NCBI RefSeq assembly: GCF_038006045.1
Contig: NZ_JBBOUK010000001.1
Location: 1,901,001 to 1,965,000 of the forward strand
Reading direction: 5' to 3'
DNA length: 64,000 bases
From: Exiguobacterium sp. FSL W8-0210
Lineage (GTDB): Bacteria; Bacillota; Bacilli; Exiguobacteriales; Exiguobacteriaceae
Of the stretch, positions 18,949-27,339 are shown piece after piece. The translations under genes were made by a program, and so were the position numbers. Each line of letters begins with the position of its first letter. The stretch's first letter is position 1. Under the pieces are notes generated by a model. It was not told where the DNA came from. It made no database searches and saw nothing but the letters and a program-made list of their open reading frames with translations.

Positions 18949-20517
18949 TCAATCCTCCGCTAACCAAGTACGTAATAATTTCGCAAACTCATCCGGATTG
19001 GATTCAGCGAGTTTTTCAAGCTGTTTGCGTTTGACTGCACCATCGCTCGTATCTTCTGTTGATAATTCCGGAATTTCCGTCTCAATCGGTGTCCATTCCT
19101 CAAGTTCTTCGATTTCATTCGCTCTCCGTCGACGCATGAGGAGGATGACTGCTCCAATGACGAGGATTGCCGCTCCACCAAGGGCGAACCAAACCCACAC
19201 CGGTGTTGCCGTCGTCGTTTTCGTCGCTGCCGTCGTTTCCGCGAATGGTCGAGACATGACAACGACCTTATTGGCAAGTTCTGCATCCGTCAGCGTTGCT
19301 TTCGCATCTGTCTTCGTTAATGATGTCCGGATGATCGAGTACATCATCGTCTGTAAGTCCGTTTGTAGTTGTGGATCGATCTGATTCTGACCTTTTGGTG
19401 GCTCGACGATGATTTGAATTCCTAAATCACGAATCTCGTAAGGAGCTCCTGTGATTTGTTTTGTGATTCGATTGACTTCATAGTTGATGATATCGTGTGT
19501 TTTCTCACTCGTATCACCCGTCGTTCCAGTACCCGCCGGGAAATTCGTCGTCTCATTTTGCCCCGTACCTGCTGTACCAGCATTTGCAGAGCCTGTGTAC
19601 GCTTCTGCTACTTTTTCAGCAGACGTGACGATCCCTTCGATTTTATCGGGATCTACTGGCTCAACAAGCTTTTGTTCTTCCTGACGTTTCGTGACATCGA
19701 CATCTGCCGTAACTGAAACGAGTGCTTTTTGTGGACCGAGAACGACAGATAGCATCTGCTGAATCTGCTTGCGTAAATCGTTTTCCGTCGTTTTCTTCAG
19801 CGCCATCGGATCGGTTCCACCCGCCGTTTGCGTAGCAGATCCTGGCTCGTAATACGTAAAATACTGATCCATGATCGTAATGTTTTCTTCTTTAAGGTTT
19901 GGAATACTCTTTGCAATCAAATGATACAACCCTTGAACCGTCTGATTGTTAAGATTACTACCCGCGCTAGAAGTCAAGACGACAGAAACCGTTGAAGATT
20001 CCTTTTCATCAGATAGAAAAACACTCTTCTCCGGGAGAGTGATCATGACTTTTGCTGACTCGATCCCATTAACTTGTGTGATCAAGTTTTCAAGTTCCGT
20101 CTGCATCGTATCGCGTTCGAGAATGTTCATCTCTTTATCCGTCGTTCCGAATCCAGCGTTTTCACTGAAGAAGGAATAGTCGATTTGACCGGATTTTGGT
20201 ATACCAGCCGTCGCTAATTCGACTTTTAAGTTTTCAACGTTTGCTTCTGGAACAAGTATCGTCACGCCATTTGCTTCAGTGACGACTTCCGATGCGATTC
20301 CATCTTCATTTAGCTTTTCCGTCACTTGCCCCGCCTCTTGAGGGGATAGCTTCGAATAAAGAGGCGTCATTGTTGGTTTAGATAACCAGATGATCGCAAC
20401 AATCAACACCGCTAAAACGACGACGATGATTCCTAAAATCGTCGCCTTCTTCGCAAGTGACCACTCTTTCCATGTCGTATTCATTGCTCCGAATCGAGCT
20501 TTTATTCGTTCGTTCAT
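18949..20517 (-). CDS. fliF: Flagellar MS-ring protein FliF
   Basis: FliF forms the membrane-embedded MS ring on which the flagellum is built. The 522-residue protein has two membrane helices, at about 25-45 and 440-460, with a large outer domain between. The conserved segment KVMITLPEKSVFL of the ring-building domain is present. The C-terminal tail (EFAKLLRTWLAED) is the FliG-binding peptide. Confidence 0.97.
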   Translation of the reverse strand: MNERIKARFGAMNTTWKEWSLAKKATILGIIVVVLAVLIVAIIWLSKPTMTPLYSKLSPQEAGQVTEKLNEDGIASEVVTEANGVTILVPEANVENLKVELATAGIPKSGQIDYSFFSENAGFGTTDKEMNILERDTMQTELENLITQVNGIESAKVMITLPEKSVFLSDEKESSTVSVVLTSSAGSNLNNQTVQGLYHLIAKSIPNLKEENITIMDQYFTYYEPGSATQTAGGTDPMALKKTTENDLRKQIQQMLSVVLGPQKALVSVTADVDVTKRQEEQKLVEPVDPDKIEGIVTSAEKVAEAYTGSANAGTAGTGQNETTNFPAGTGTTGDTSEKTHDIINYEVNRITKQITGAPYEIRDLGIQIIVEPPKGQNQIDPQLQTDLQTMMYSIIRTSLTKTDAKATLTDAELANKVVVMSRPFAETTAATKTTTATPVWVWFALGGAAILVIGAVILLMRRRRANEIEELEEWTPIETEIPELSTEDTSDGAVKRKQLEKLAESNPDEFAKLLRTWLAED

Positions 20518-20545
20518 TCAACATCTCCCACGCTTTCCTTAACAG

Positions 20546-20833
20546 TCACAGTTGCATACGCATCATTTCTTGGTATGCTTCGATGCCTTTGTTTCGGACT
20601 TCAAGGGCGAGTTGCATAGAAAGCGATGCCTCTTCTGTTTTAATCATGATGTTATGTAAATCCGTCGTCTTCCCTGTCGCGAGATCGACACGAGCTTGAG
20701 ATGAGGCGTGTTGCGTTGCATTCAGTCCGTTCATCGCTTCGCTGAGCACCTCACTAAAATCACTTGGTGTCGTCTTAGCGACTGTCTGCGTGGGTAGTAC
20801 CATCTGCATGTTTTGAATAGGTTGAATTGCCAT
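20546..20833 (-). CDS. fliE: Flagellar hook-basal body complex protein FliE
   Basis: A 95-residue protein joining the MS ring to the rod. The C-terminal half has the family pattern MIKTEEASLSMQLALEVRNK followed by EAYQEMMRMQL. It follows flgC and precedes fliF as in Bacillus. Confidence 0.95.
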   Translation of the reverse strand: MAIQPIQNMQMVLPTQTVAKTTPSDFSEVLSEAMNGLNATQHASSQARVDLATGKTTDLHNIMIKTEEASLSMQLALEVRNKGIEAYQEMMRMQL

Positions 20834-20850
20834 CCCGTCATCTCCTCTAC

Positions 20851-21249
20851 TTATTTACCAATCTCCATCGCTTTGACGAGCATCGCTTTTGTCGCGTTCA
20901 AAGCCGTTACGTTCGCTTCGTAAGAGCGTGTCGCGCCCATCATGTCGACCATTTCTTTCAATAGATCGACATTAGGCATCTTGACGTACCCGAGTTCATC
21001 CGCATCTGGATGCGTCGGATTATATTCTAATTTGAATGGTTCAGGATCCTTCTTCAATTCACTGACCGTGACACCATTGGCGGTCTCTTTCAACACAGCG
21101 AGTTTTCTCGCATACGGTTGCCACTGTCCATTGACGAGCTCACCACGTGTCGTTTGAGCATTGGCGATGTTTGCCGAGACTGTATCGAGCCGCAAACGCT
21201 GGGCAGTAAGCCCAGACGCAGACGTATGAAATCCGTTGAACATACTCAT
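20851..21249 (-). CDS. flgC: Flagellar proximal rod protein FlgC
   Basis: A 132-residue rod protein. The N-terminus has the rod/hook signature SASGLTAQRLRLDTVSANIA, followed by NAQTT, and the C-terminus has the paired helix MMGATRSYEANVTALNATKAM. The first ATG has GGAGG ten bases upstream. The gene starts three bases after flgB ends. Confidence 0.96.
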   Translation of the reverse strand: MSMFNGFHTSASGLTAQRLRLDTVSANIANAQTTRGELVNGQWQPYARKLAVLKETANGVTVSELKKDPEPFKLEYNPTHPDADELGYVKMPNVDLLKEMVDMMGATRSYEANVTALNATKAMLVKAMEIGK

Positions 21250-21252
21250 CGA

Positions 21253-21615
21253 TTACTTTCCTCCTCGGATAACAGACTGAATGCCAGAGAATTTGCGATT
21301 CAACTGTTCGACCAACGCCTCGTACTCAATTTGATTGCGTGATAATTCAGACATCTCAAGATCGATATCGACACCATTTCCATCGTTACGCATCGTATTT
21401 GGTCGATCGACGATGCTACCAGAAGTTCCGATTGGTGCATGTCGCTTTAAACTCATTTTCATCTCTGAATCGAGCACATCTCCAAACGTGACACGCTTTG
21501 CCTTATACCCAGGCGTATCGACATTCGAGATGTTCTTAGCGATGACTTCCTGTGCCATAACCGTTCGATTGACAGCCTGTGTCATTACGTTATAGTCAGA
21601 CCCTAACCAATTCAT
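21253..21615 (-). CDS. flgB: Flagellar proximal rod protein FlgB
   Basis: The first gene of the fla/che operon. The rod signature AKNISNVDTPGYKAKRV is near the N-terminus. The start is the ATG at MNWLGSDYNV, with GGAGG seven bases upstream; a longer frame adds 13 residues without a site. Length then is 120. Upstream lie 160 bases of leader with a promoter and a CodY-like box, then an insertion sequence. Confidence 0.95.
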   Translation of the reverse strand: MNWLGSDYNVMTQAVNRTVMAQEVIAKNISNVDTPGYKAKRVTFGDVLDSEMKMSLKRHAPIGTSGSIVDRPNTMRNDGNGVDIDLEMSELSRNQIEYEALVEQLNRKFSGIQSVIRGGK

Positions 21616-21721
21616 CTTCTTTCCTCCACTCATGGAAACTATATTTAAATTCACGACAAAAAGTAAGTCGTTAGTAACATATCTGAAATAATTGAAACAA
21701 ATAGGTCAATGTTTGAAAAGA

Positions 21722-21736
21722 AGTTTTTTGAAAAAT
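21722..21736 (-). promoter_or_regulatory. Candidate CodY box in the fla/che leader
   Basis: On the minus strand the site reads ATTTTTCAAAAAACT and matches 12 of 15 positions of the known CodY consensus AATTTTCWGAAAATT. It lies about 37-51 bases downstream of the predicted transcription start. In Bacillus subtilis CodY represses the fla/che promoter, and codY is the neighbouring gene here. The region is A/T rich, so a chance match is possible. Confidence 0.5.
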
Positions 21737-21779
21737 AGGGTAATGAGATGTTATTAATCTGTTTTTTATTCCCTTTTCT

Positions 21780-21808
21780 TATAAAAATGATAAATAATAC
21801 CTAGTCAA
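21780..21808 (-). promoter_or_regulatory. Sigma-A promoter of the fla/che operon
   Basis: On the minus strand TTGACT (21803-21808) is followed after 17 bases by TTTATA (21780-21785); TTATAA at 18 bases is an alternative. It directly follows the T-tract of the codY terminator remnant. The predicted leader to flgB is about 158 bases. No convincing sigma-D promoter was found. Confidence 0.65.
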
Positions 21809-21810
21809 AC

Positions 21811-21841
21811 AAAAAAAGACTTAGTGCTTAGCTAGGTCTTC
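21811..21841 (-). terminator. codY terminator remnant, rebuilt at the left IS junction
   Basis: On the minus strand the arms AAGACCTAG and CTAAGTCTT pair over nine positions with one mismatch, around a 7-base loop, followed by seven T. Half of the first arm is IS end sequence, so the hairpin is now part element and part host. It would stop transcription leaving the IS or codY before the fla/che promoter. Confidence 0.65.
21821..21835. repeat. Left copy of imperfect 15-bp target duplication
   Basis: TTAGTGCTTAGCTAG here matches CTAGTGCTTAACTAG at the right IS junction at 13 of 15 positions. CTAG directly abuts the element on both sides. The copies look like a duplicated target taken from the loop and half stem of the codY terminator. 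Confidence 0.6.
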
Positions 21842-21855
21842 AGTCTGAAGACAAA
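21836..21855 (+). repeat. Left terminal inverted repeat of the IS
   Basis: This 20-base end matches the right end in inverted orientation at 17 positions. Its outer GTCTTC pairs with the flanking host sequence to form a hairpin at the junction. Confidence 0.7.
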
Positions 21856-21896
21856 GCGTAATTTTTCTCTTAACGAGAAGGATTGCGCTTTTTTTG
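21853..21896 (+). terminator. Intrinsic terminator at the IS left end
   Basis: On the plus strand AAAGCGTAAT... pairs with ...GGATTGCGCTTT through a stem of about 17 positions including G-T pairs, with a TTAA loop, and is followed by a run of seven T. It would stop transcripts entering from the left flank before they reach the transposase gene. Confidence 0.7.
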
Positions 21897-21996
21897 TTCA
21901 TCTCGAATCGTTTTCCTGGGACAAGCATCGCGTCGCTTCACTTCGTTGCAGGGGCGCTCCTGCTTGTTTTTCCCTAGGAAGCGATTTCGAGTGAAC
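21896..21996 (+). repeat. Large imperfect stem-loop in the transposase leader
   Basis: GTTCATCTCGAATCG at the left arm and CGATTTCGAGTGAAC at the right arm, together with inner segments ACAAGCA and TGCTTGT, form a long imperfect hairpin of about 100 bases. It lies between the IS-end terminator and the ribosome binding site of the transposase. A role in holding down transposase expression is inference. Confidence 0.6.
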
Positions 21997-22978
21997 AACA
22001 CGCTTCTTCCTTCTTTCTTCTGGGTATAAAAAAAGTAAAAACGAAGAAGGAGGAGGACTTCCAATGATGGGTAAGAGAGATCACCATCATCGATCAGAAC
22101 ATGTCACCATCACATTGGAACAACTGGTCCCGCAGGACCATCTTGTGCGCAAAATTGATGCGGTCATCGATGTCGACTTCATCTACCGTGCCGTCGAGAA
22201 ATTGTATAGCGAAAACACCGGTAGACCAAGCATCGACCCCGTTCTGTTAATTAAAATGGCACTTCTCCAATATGTATTCAGTATTCCTTCCATGCGACGT
22301 ACTATCAAAGAGATTGAGACTAATGTGGCGTACCGTTGGTTTTTAGGTCTTGGGCTGGATGAAAAGGTACCCCATTTCTCTACGTTTGGGAAGAACTACG
22401 TCCGTCGCTTTCAGGGTACGGACGTCTTCGAAAGTATTTTTTATCGCGTGCTCACCCAGGGGGTCGAAGCTGAATTTGTGGACCCTTTGGTCCTGTTCAT
22501 CGACTCCACCCATATCAAGGCGAACGCAAACAAACGGAAGTACAAGAAGAAGCTCGTTCGACGCGCTGCCCAACAGTACAAAGACGAACTCGATCAAGAA
22601 GTCAACGAGGATCGGATCCTCCATGGAAAAAAGCCCTTCACCCCCAAGACGAAGAGTGTTGAAGAACATCAGATAAAGGAGAGTACGACAGATCCGGAGA
22701 GCGGCTATTACGTGAAGGGGGAACGTGAGAAGCAATTCGCTTATTCGTGTCATACCGCCTGTGATCGACATGGTTTTGTCCTAGGGATGATCGTGACACC
22801 CGGCAATGTCCACGATAGTGTCGTCTTCCCTTCTCTTCTTCAAACTGTCACGGAACACTTCGGGAAACCATTCGCCGTCGTTGCCGATGCTGCCTATAAG
22901 ACGATTCCGATTGCTCGCCGTCTTCGCGAACAAGATATTCTAGCAGTCTTCCCTTATACACGCCCCGGAGGGGTAAAA

Positions 22979-23000
22979 GGGATGTTAAAGGGATGTTAAA
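22979..23000 (+). repeat. 11-bp tandem duplication breaking the transposase
   Basis: GGGATGTTAAA occurs twice in direct succession (22979-22989 and 22990-23000). The extra 11 bases shift the frame and bring in a TAA stop. The frame is restored exactly if one unit is removed. Confidence 0.92.
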
Positions 23001-23464
23001 GAAGAAGGACTTCTTTTATGACGAATACTATGACTGTTATCTTTGTGAGAACAACCAAGTCCTCCGTTACCGGACGACGACACAGGAGGGATACCGGGAG
23101 TATGTCTCTGATCCTCGTATTTGCGAGGCATGTCTACTCCTTTCACAGTGTACGAAGAGTCGTGACCATAGAAAAGTCATCCTCCGTCATCTCTGGCAAG
23201 AAGCGATGGACGAAGTCGAGCATCTCAGACATACAGATGTGAATCGAGCGTTGTATCGAAAACGTCAGGAAACAATCGAACGTGTCTTCGCAGACGCGAA
23301 AGAGAAGCATGGCATGCGTTGGACCCGCTACCGCGGAGTGAAAAAAACGACGCTTCAAGCGATGCTTACTTTCATTGCCCTGAACCTCAAAAAGCTTGCA
23401 AATTGGTCTTGGGATTCCTATGGGAATCCACGTGTCTTTAACATTTTGGTGATCAATACATACA

Positions 23465-23500
23465 ACAAACCCTCATTTCGATCACGAAATGAGGGTTTGT
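23465..23500. terminator. Perfect 16-bp hairpin at the IS right end
   Basis: ACAAACCCTCATTTCG and CGAAATGAGGGTTTGT form a perfect stem around a 4-base ATCA loop. It overlaps the last codons of the transposase frame. There is no long T-tract on either side, so it may be a weak bidirectional terminator or a structural part of the IS end. Confidence 0.6.
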
Positions 23501-23515
23501 CTACAATCTGAAGAC
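23496..23515 (-). repeat. Right terminal inverted repeat of the IS
   Basis: The complement of these 20 bases matches the left end at 17 positions. It is followed by CTAG, the same tetranucleotide that precedes the left end. Confidence 0.7.
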
Positions 23516-23536
23516 CTAGTGCTTAACTAGGTCTTC
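23511..23536 (-). terminator. Hairpin after codY at the right IS junction
   Basis: On the minus strand GAAGACCTAG pairs perfectly with CTAGGTCTTC around TTAAGCA. It starts about 25 bases after the codY stop. The T-tract normally expected after it is missing because the IS begins here; the T-tract now lies at the left junction. The host 15-base target copy is 23516-23530. Confidence 0.6.
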
Positions 23537-23560
23537 TCTCTATAAGCAGCAATTCCCTTT

Positions 23561-24340
23561 TTAGTTCGATTTAATTCGTTCTAATTCATATAGGAAATTA
23601 TCGTTTAAGATTTTGATGTATGTTCCCTTCATCCCGAGCGAACGTGACTCGATGACTCCTGCACTTTCGAGCTTACGAAGCGCATTGACGATGACGGAAC
23701 GAGTAATACCGACACGATCCGCAATCTTTGAAGCGACGAGTAACCCTTCATTTCCTTCAAGCTCTTCGAAGATATGCTCAATCGCTTCGAGTTCCGAATA
23801 AGACAGTGAATTGATCGCCATCTGAACGACAGCTTTCTTCCGTGCTTTATCTTCCGCCTCATGAGCCTTCTCACGAAGGATCTCCATCCCGACGACTGTC
23901 GCACCATACTCCGCAAGCACGAGGTCTTCTTCGTTGAAGTCTTCCACCATACGACCGAGGACAAGCGTACCAAGGCGTTCTCCACCACCGATGATTGGTA
24001 CGATCGTCGTTTTCGACGTTTCGAACGTGTCACGGTTATCGACCGGAAATGCCGTATGTTCGCTATCGATGGCAATGTTTGCCGTCGTTTCCGTGACGTT
24101 AAATAATTTTTTCGTGTAATCTTCCGGGAATTGGCGTTCTTCCAAGAAACCACGGACCCGGTCATTTTCGATTTGTTGCTTAATTGCGATACCTAGTAAC
24201 TTACCGCGTCGACTTACGATGAATGTGTTCGATTCCATAACTTCGCTGAGCCGATCAGCCATGACCTTGAAATCAACATGTGTGCTTGCTTCTTGTTGTA
24301 ACATCGTATTCAGCTTCCGCGTTTTCGCCAATAAATTCAT
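23561..24340 (-). CDS. codY: Global transcriptional repressor CodY
   Basis: CodY senses GTP and branched-chain amino acids and represses stationary-phase, amino-acid and motility genes. The 259-residue protein has an N-terminal GAF-like domain (residues 1-150, with [20 protein letters not shown]) and a winged helix with the recognition sequence [20 protein letters not shown]. The start was set at MNLLAKTR, with GGAGG eight bases upstream, giving exactly the Bacillus length. It is the last gene of xerC-hslV-hslU-codY. Confidence 0.97.
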   Translation of the reverse strand: MNLLAKTRKLNTMLQQEASTHVDFKVMADRLSEVMESNTFIVSRRGKLLGIAIKQQIENDRVRGFLEERQFPEDYTKKLFNVTETTANIAIDSEHTAFPVDNRDTFETSKTTIVPIIGGGERLGTLVLGRMVEDFNEEDLVLAEYGATVVGMEILREKAHEAEDKARKKAVVQMAINSLSYSELEAIEHIFEELEGNEGLLVASKIADRVGITRSVIVNALRKLESAGVIESRSLGMKGTYIKILNDNFLYELERIKSN

Positions 24341-24356
24341 TTTTTCTTCCTCCACT

Positions 24357-25730
24357 TTATAAGATGAACTGACTTAAGTCTCGATCATCTGCTACTTTTC
24401 CAACACGATCCGTCACGTATTGTGGCGTGATCGTTACATCCGTTTCAGGCATGTCTGCTGCTTCGAAGGATAATTCTTCAAGTACGCGCTCCATGATCGT
24501 ATACAAGCGCCGCGCTCCGATATTATCCGTCTCATCGTTTACCTGTGCAGCAATCCGTGCAATTTCACGAATGGCTTCTTCTGTAAAGGTGACATGAACG
24601 TGCTCTGCCCCTAGTAATGCTTTATATTGTTTGAGTAATGCTTGATTCGGTTCAGTTAAAATTTTAACAAAGTCATCTTCCGTCAAACTGTCGAGTTCGA
24701 CACGGATCGGGAAACGACCTTGGAGTTCAGGAATCAGATCAGACGGTTTCGCCATATGGAATGCACCCGCAGCGATGAACAAGATATGATCCGTCTTTAC
24801 TGGTCCATATTTCGTGACGATCGTCGATCCTTCAACGATTGGTAAGATGTCTCGTTGAACACCTTCTCGTGAAACACCTGCTGAATCATGTCCCTTTGTC
24901 GCAATCTTATCAATCTCATCAACGAAAATGATGCCCATTTGTTCTGCACGGCGGACCGCTTCGTCATGAACTTCATTTAAGTCAAGCAATCGTTCCGCTT
25001 CTTCTGCTGTCAAAATCGGACGTGCTTCCTTAACAGTAAGCTGGCGCTTCTTCGTTTTCTTCGGCATGACTTGTCCAAGCATATCCTGAAGATTTGCGAG
25101 CCCCTCCATGCCTTGTTGTCCGGAAAATAAATCAACTTGACGTTCTTCAACATCGACCTCGATCATTCGATCTTCGAGTTGACCTGTCAGCAATTGCTGA
25201 CGGAGTAGCGAACGATCAGCTGTCGCTTCCGATGTATCTGGCTCTTGCTGCTTTTGGTTCCCACCGAACAACATCTCAAACGGATTCGTTCCACCCCCGA
25301 GACCAGATGACGCTTTTTTGCCAGACAATGCATCAACGATTCGTTCGTTCGCCACTGCCTCCGCTCGATCCTTGAGCGCTTCTTTTTTCTCATCTTTGAC
25401 AAGACGCAGAGACGCTTCCACGAGATCCCGCACCATTGACTCCACATCACGACCGACGTACCCTACCTCAGTGAACTTCGTTGCTTCAATCTTGACGAAC
25501 GGCGCTCGGACGAGTTTCGCGAGGCGTCGCGCAATTTCAGTCTTTCCGACACCGGTCGGTCCGATCATCAGAATGTTCTTCGGTGTGACTTCGTCCCGCA
25601 TCGATGCATCGAGTAACTGTCGACGGTACCGATTACGTAAAGCAATTGCCACCGCACGTTTAGCATCTGCTTGTCCGATGACATGTTCATTCAACTTCTC
25701 GACGATTTGTCTTGGCGTCAATTCATGCAT
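24357..25730 (-). CDS. hslU: ATP-dependent protease ATPase subunit HslU (ClpY)
   Basis: The AAA+ unfoldase partner of HslV. The N-terminus [17 protein letters not shown], Walker [10 protein letters not shown], Walker [10 protein letters not shown] and an intermediate I-domain (about 110-240) are present. The C-terminus DRDLSQFIL is the tail that inserts into HslV. The start chosen is the ATG at MHELTP, eight bases after GGAGG, overlapping the hslV stop by 8 bases; an ATG two codons earlier is too close to the site. Confidence 0.96.
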   Translation of the reverse strand: MHELTPRQIVEKLNEHVIGQADAKRAVAIALRNRYRRQLLDASMRDEVTPKNILMIGPTGVGKTEIARRLAKLVRAPFVKIEATKFTEVGYVGRDVESMVRDLVEASLRLVKDEKKEALKDRAEAVANERIVDALSGKKASSGLGGGTNPFEMLFGGNQKQQEPDTSEATADRSLLRQQLLTGQLEDRMIEVDVEERQVDLFSGQQGMEGLANLQDMLGQVMPKKTKKRQLTVKEARPILTAEEAERLLDLNEVHDEAVRRAEQMGIIFVDEIDKIATKGHDSAGVSREGVQRDILPIVEGSTIVTKYGPVKTDHILFIAAGAFHMAKPSDLIPELQGRFPIRVELDSLTEDDFVKILTEPNQALLKQYKALLGAEHVHVTFTEEAIREIARIAAQVNDETDNIGARRLYTIMERVLEELSFEAADMPETDVTITPQYVTDRVGKVADDRDLSQFIL

Positions 25731-26274
25731 GGTCATTGCCTCCGATCGTTTCTAGGATGATTTGATCGTTCGTAAAGACACAGAGTTCACCAGCCGTCTC
25801 AAGAGCTGCGCGGGCGATCTCCTCTGCTGTGAGATGACTTGCATGTCGAGCTAAAGCGCGACCTGCTGCAAGCGCATAATTACCACCTGAACCGATTGCG
25901 AGAATGCCGTCATCCGGTTCGATGACTTCCCCGTTTCCGGATACAAGTAAGAGATGTGTTCCATCCATGACGAGTAAGAGTGCTTCTAGTTGACGCAACA
26001 TCTTATCGCCTCGCCATTCCTTTGCCAGCTCAACTGCTGCCCGTTGTAAGTTCCCGTTATACATTTCAAGCTTCGCTTCGAATTTTTCAAAGAGTGTGAA
26101 CGCGTCCGCGACACTTCCAGCAAATCCGGCAATGACTTTGCCACCATAGAGGCGCCGTACTTTTTTCGCACTTTTCTTCATGATGACTTGGTTTCCGAAA
26201 GTCACCTGTCCGTCTCCGCTCATCGCGGATTGTCCGTTATGTTGAATCGCAAAAATCGTCGTTGCATGAAACAT
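25723..26274 (-). CDS. hslV: ATP-dependent protease peptidase subunit HslV (ClpQ)
   Basis: The proteasome-like peptidase of HslUV. The protein has the family core [14 protein letters not shown] and the conserved [14 protein letters not shown]. The ATG used has GGAGG eight bases upstream and gives MFHATTIFA. From recalled sequences, Bacillus ClpQ has Ser after the initiator Met and most other HslV proteins use an N-terminal Thr. Here the second residue is Phe, so activity would need removal of MFHA to expose Thr. Confidence 0.95.
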   Translation of the reverse strand: MFHATTIFAIQHNGQSAMSGDGQVTFGNQVIMKKSAKKVRRLYGGKVIAGFAGSVADAFTLFEKFEAKLEMYNGNLQRAAVELAKEWRGDKMLRQLEALLLVMDGTHLLLVSGNGEVIEPDDGILAIGSGGNYALAAGRALARHASHLTAEEIARAALETAGELCVFTNDQIILETIGGNDHA

Positions 26275-26288
26275 CAATGTTTCCTCCC

Positions 26289-27167
26289 TTAGGCACGAGG
26301 ATGTGCTTGTTGATAAACATGTCGTAATCGTTCCGTCGTTACGTGTGTATACTGACCAGTCGTCGACAGCGATGCGTGTCCAAGTAACTCCTGGACCGCT
26401 CGCAAATCGGCGCCTCTTTCCAGTAAATCTGTCGCGAAACTATGACGAAGCGCATGTGGTGTCACATGTTTCCCAACGAGTTGTTCCCCTTTTTTCATGA
26501 TTTTCCGAATCGCATCCGTCGTCAATCGACGCCCTGAATGAGACAAGAACAACGCTTGCTCATGACCTGCGATTGGATCTCGTGATGGTAAGTACAGTTC
26601 TAATGCATCTTTAGCAAAGGTTCCGATTGGTGCGATGCGTTCCTTCCCACCTTTTCCATACACATGGACGTAGGAGTGATCAGTAGCGAGATCACGAAGA
26701 TCTAGTTGAACGACCTCGCTGACCCGCATACCCGTCGCATATAAAAGTTCTACTAACGCCACATTCCGGTTGCCAAGCGTATCACTCGATCGAAAGGCAT
26801 CGAGGAAACGTTCATATTCCGTTGGGACGAGGAATGTCGGAAGTCCTTGTTGTCGTTTTGGTGCTTTTAATCCATCGAATGGATTAGGCTCATCGGTGTC
26901 ACGTGTCAAAAAACGACCAAATTGTTTGAGGCAGGAAACTTTTTGTGCAATCGTTGCCCGCGCTAGCTCCTGATCGTAAAGAGCATACAAATAACGCCGT
27001 GCACTTGCCAATTCAATCGATCGTAACTGATGATCGCGGCAAAAAGCGGCGTATTGTCGAAGTGTTTGATCATAAGAGCGACCTGTATTCGGAGATAATT
27101 GACGTTCAATATGAACATACCGCATAAAATCTTCTAGCAGTCGCTCAAAAGCAGTGTCTATCCCCAT
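26289..27167 (-). CDS. xerC: Tyrosine recombinase XerC (CodV)
   Basis: Resolves chromosome dimers with XerD. The 292-residue protein has an N-terminal core-binding domain ([18 protein letters not shown]) and a catalytic domain with the Arg of [24 protein letters not shown], the His of [10 protein letters not shown] and the nucleophile Tyr in QYTHVT. The start was moved to [10 protein letters not shown], which has AGGGGG upstream; the longer frame lacks a site. It heads the xerC-hslVU-codY operon. Confidence 0.96.
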   Translation of the reverse strand: MGIDTAFERLLEDFMRYVHIERQLSPNTGRSYDQTLRQYAAFCRDHQLRSIELASARRYLYALYDQELARATIAQKVSCLKQFGRFLTRDTDEPNPFDGLKAPKRQQGLPTFLVPTEYERFLDAFRSSDTLGNRNVALVELLYATGMRVSEVVQLDLRDLATDHSYVHVYGKGGKERIAPIGTFAKDALELYLPSRDPIAGHEQALFLSHSGRRLTTDAIRKIMKKGEQLVGKHVTPHALRHSFATDLLERGADLRAVQELLGHASLSTTGQYTHVTTERLRHVYQQAHPRA

Positions 27168-27209
27168 GAATGCGCCCCCTTCTGACCATTTCATTCTCGA
27201 ATCGCCCTT

Positions 27210-27238
27210 AGCATAGCACAGACCAAGTAGTCTGACAA
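27210..27238 (-). promoter_or_regulatory. Sigma-A promoter of xerC-hslVU-codY
   Basis: On the minus strand TTGTCA (27233-27238) and TATGCT (27210-27215) are spaced by 17 bases. It lies between the trmFO terminator and xerC. Confidence 0.7.
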
Positions 27239-27294
27239 TAGACCAAAAACCGAAAAATTAACGAAATTATCACGCTTTTATGACAAATTAAGAA

Positions 27295-27333
27295 ATGGGG
27301 AGAAAGAGCGCTAAATCACGCCTTTCTCCCCAT
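27295..27333 (-). terminator. Terminator after trmFO
   Basis: ATGGGGAGAAAG pairs perfectly with CTTTCTCCCCAT, with a further GCG/CGC step inside, starting seven bases after the trmFO stop. The following sequence is TTTCTTAATTT on the minus strand. It separates topA-trmFO from the xerC operon. Confidence 0.8.
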
Positions 27334-27339
27334 CAAAAA

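Larger units (their letters stand above)
22064..23511 (+). pseudogene. IS1182-type DDE transposase, frameshifted
   Basis: Two frames carry one transposase. The first (22064-22999, 311 codons) has the N-terminal helical DNA-binding part and catalytic-type Asp147 (LFIDSTH) and Asp275 (VVADAAYKT). The second (22993-23511) has a Cys-rich insert (CYLC...CEAC) and the helix with the catalytic Glu (ETIERVFADAKEKHG). An 11-bp tandem duplication at 22979-23000 separates them. Removing one copy gives a continuous 478-residue protein across GMLKKKDFF. The triad is split, so neither piece should be active. The ribosome binding site GGAGGAGG precedes the ATG. Confidence 0.88.
21836..23515 (+). mobile_element. 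IS1182-type insertion sequence with broken transposase
   Basis: A 1680-bp element between two CTAG tetranucleotides. The ends are inverted: the left begins GTCTTCAGTCTGAAGACAAA and the complement of the right reads GTCTTCAGATTGTAGACAAA, matching 17 of 20. The left end holds a terminator and a 100-base hairpin before the transposase frame; the right end holds a 16-bp hairpin. The family assignment comes from the transposase layout, not from a search. Confidence 0.85.

Noticed and set aside
21655..21810. A sigma-D (flagellar sigma) promoter before flgB
   Set aside because: No TAAA-N15-GCCGATAA-like pair was found; only the sigma-A promoter is convincing.
22343..22771. 142-codon frame opposite the transposase
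   Set aside because: It is antisense to conserved DDE transposase sequence and has no start signals.
22979..23000. Programmed ribosomal frameshift in the transposase
   Set aside because: The shift is explained exactly by a perfect 11-base duplication whose removal restores the frame. No classic slippery heptamer with a following structure was seen.
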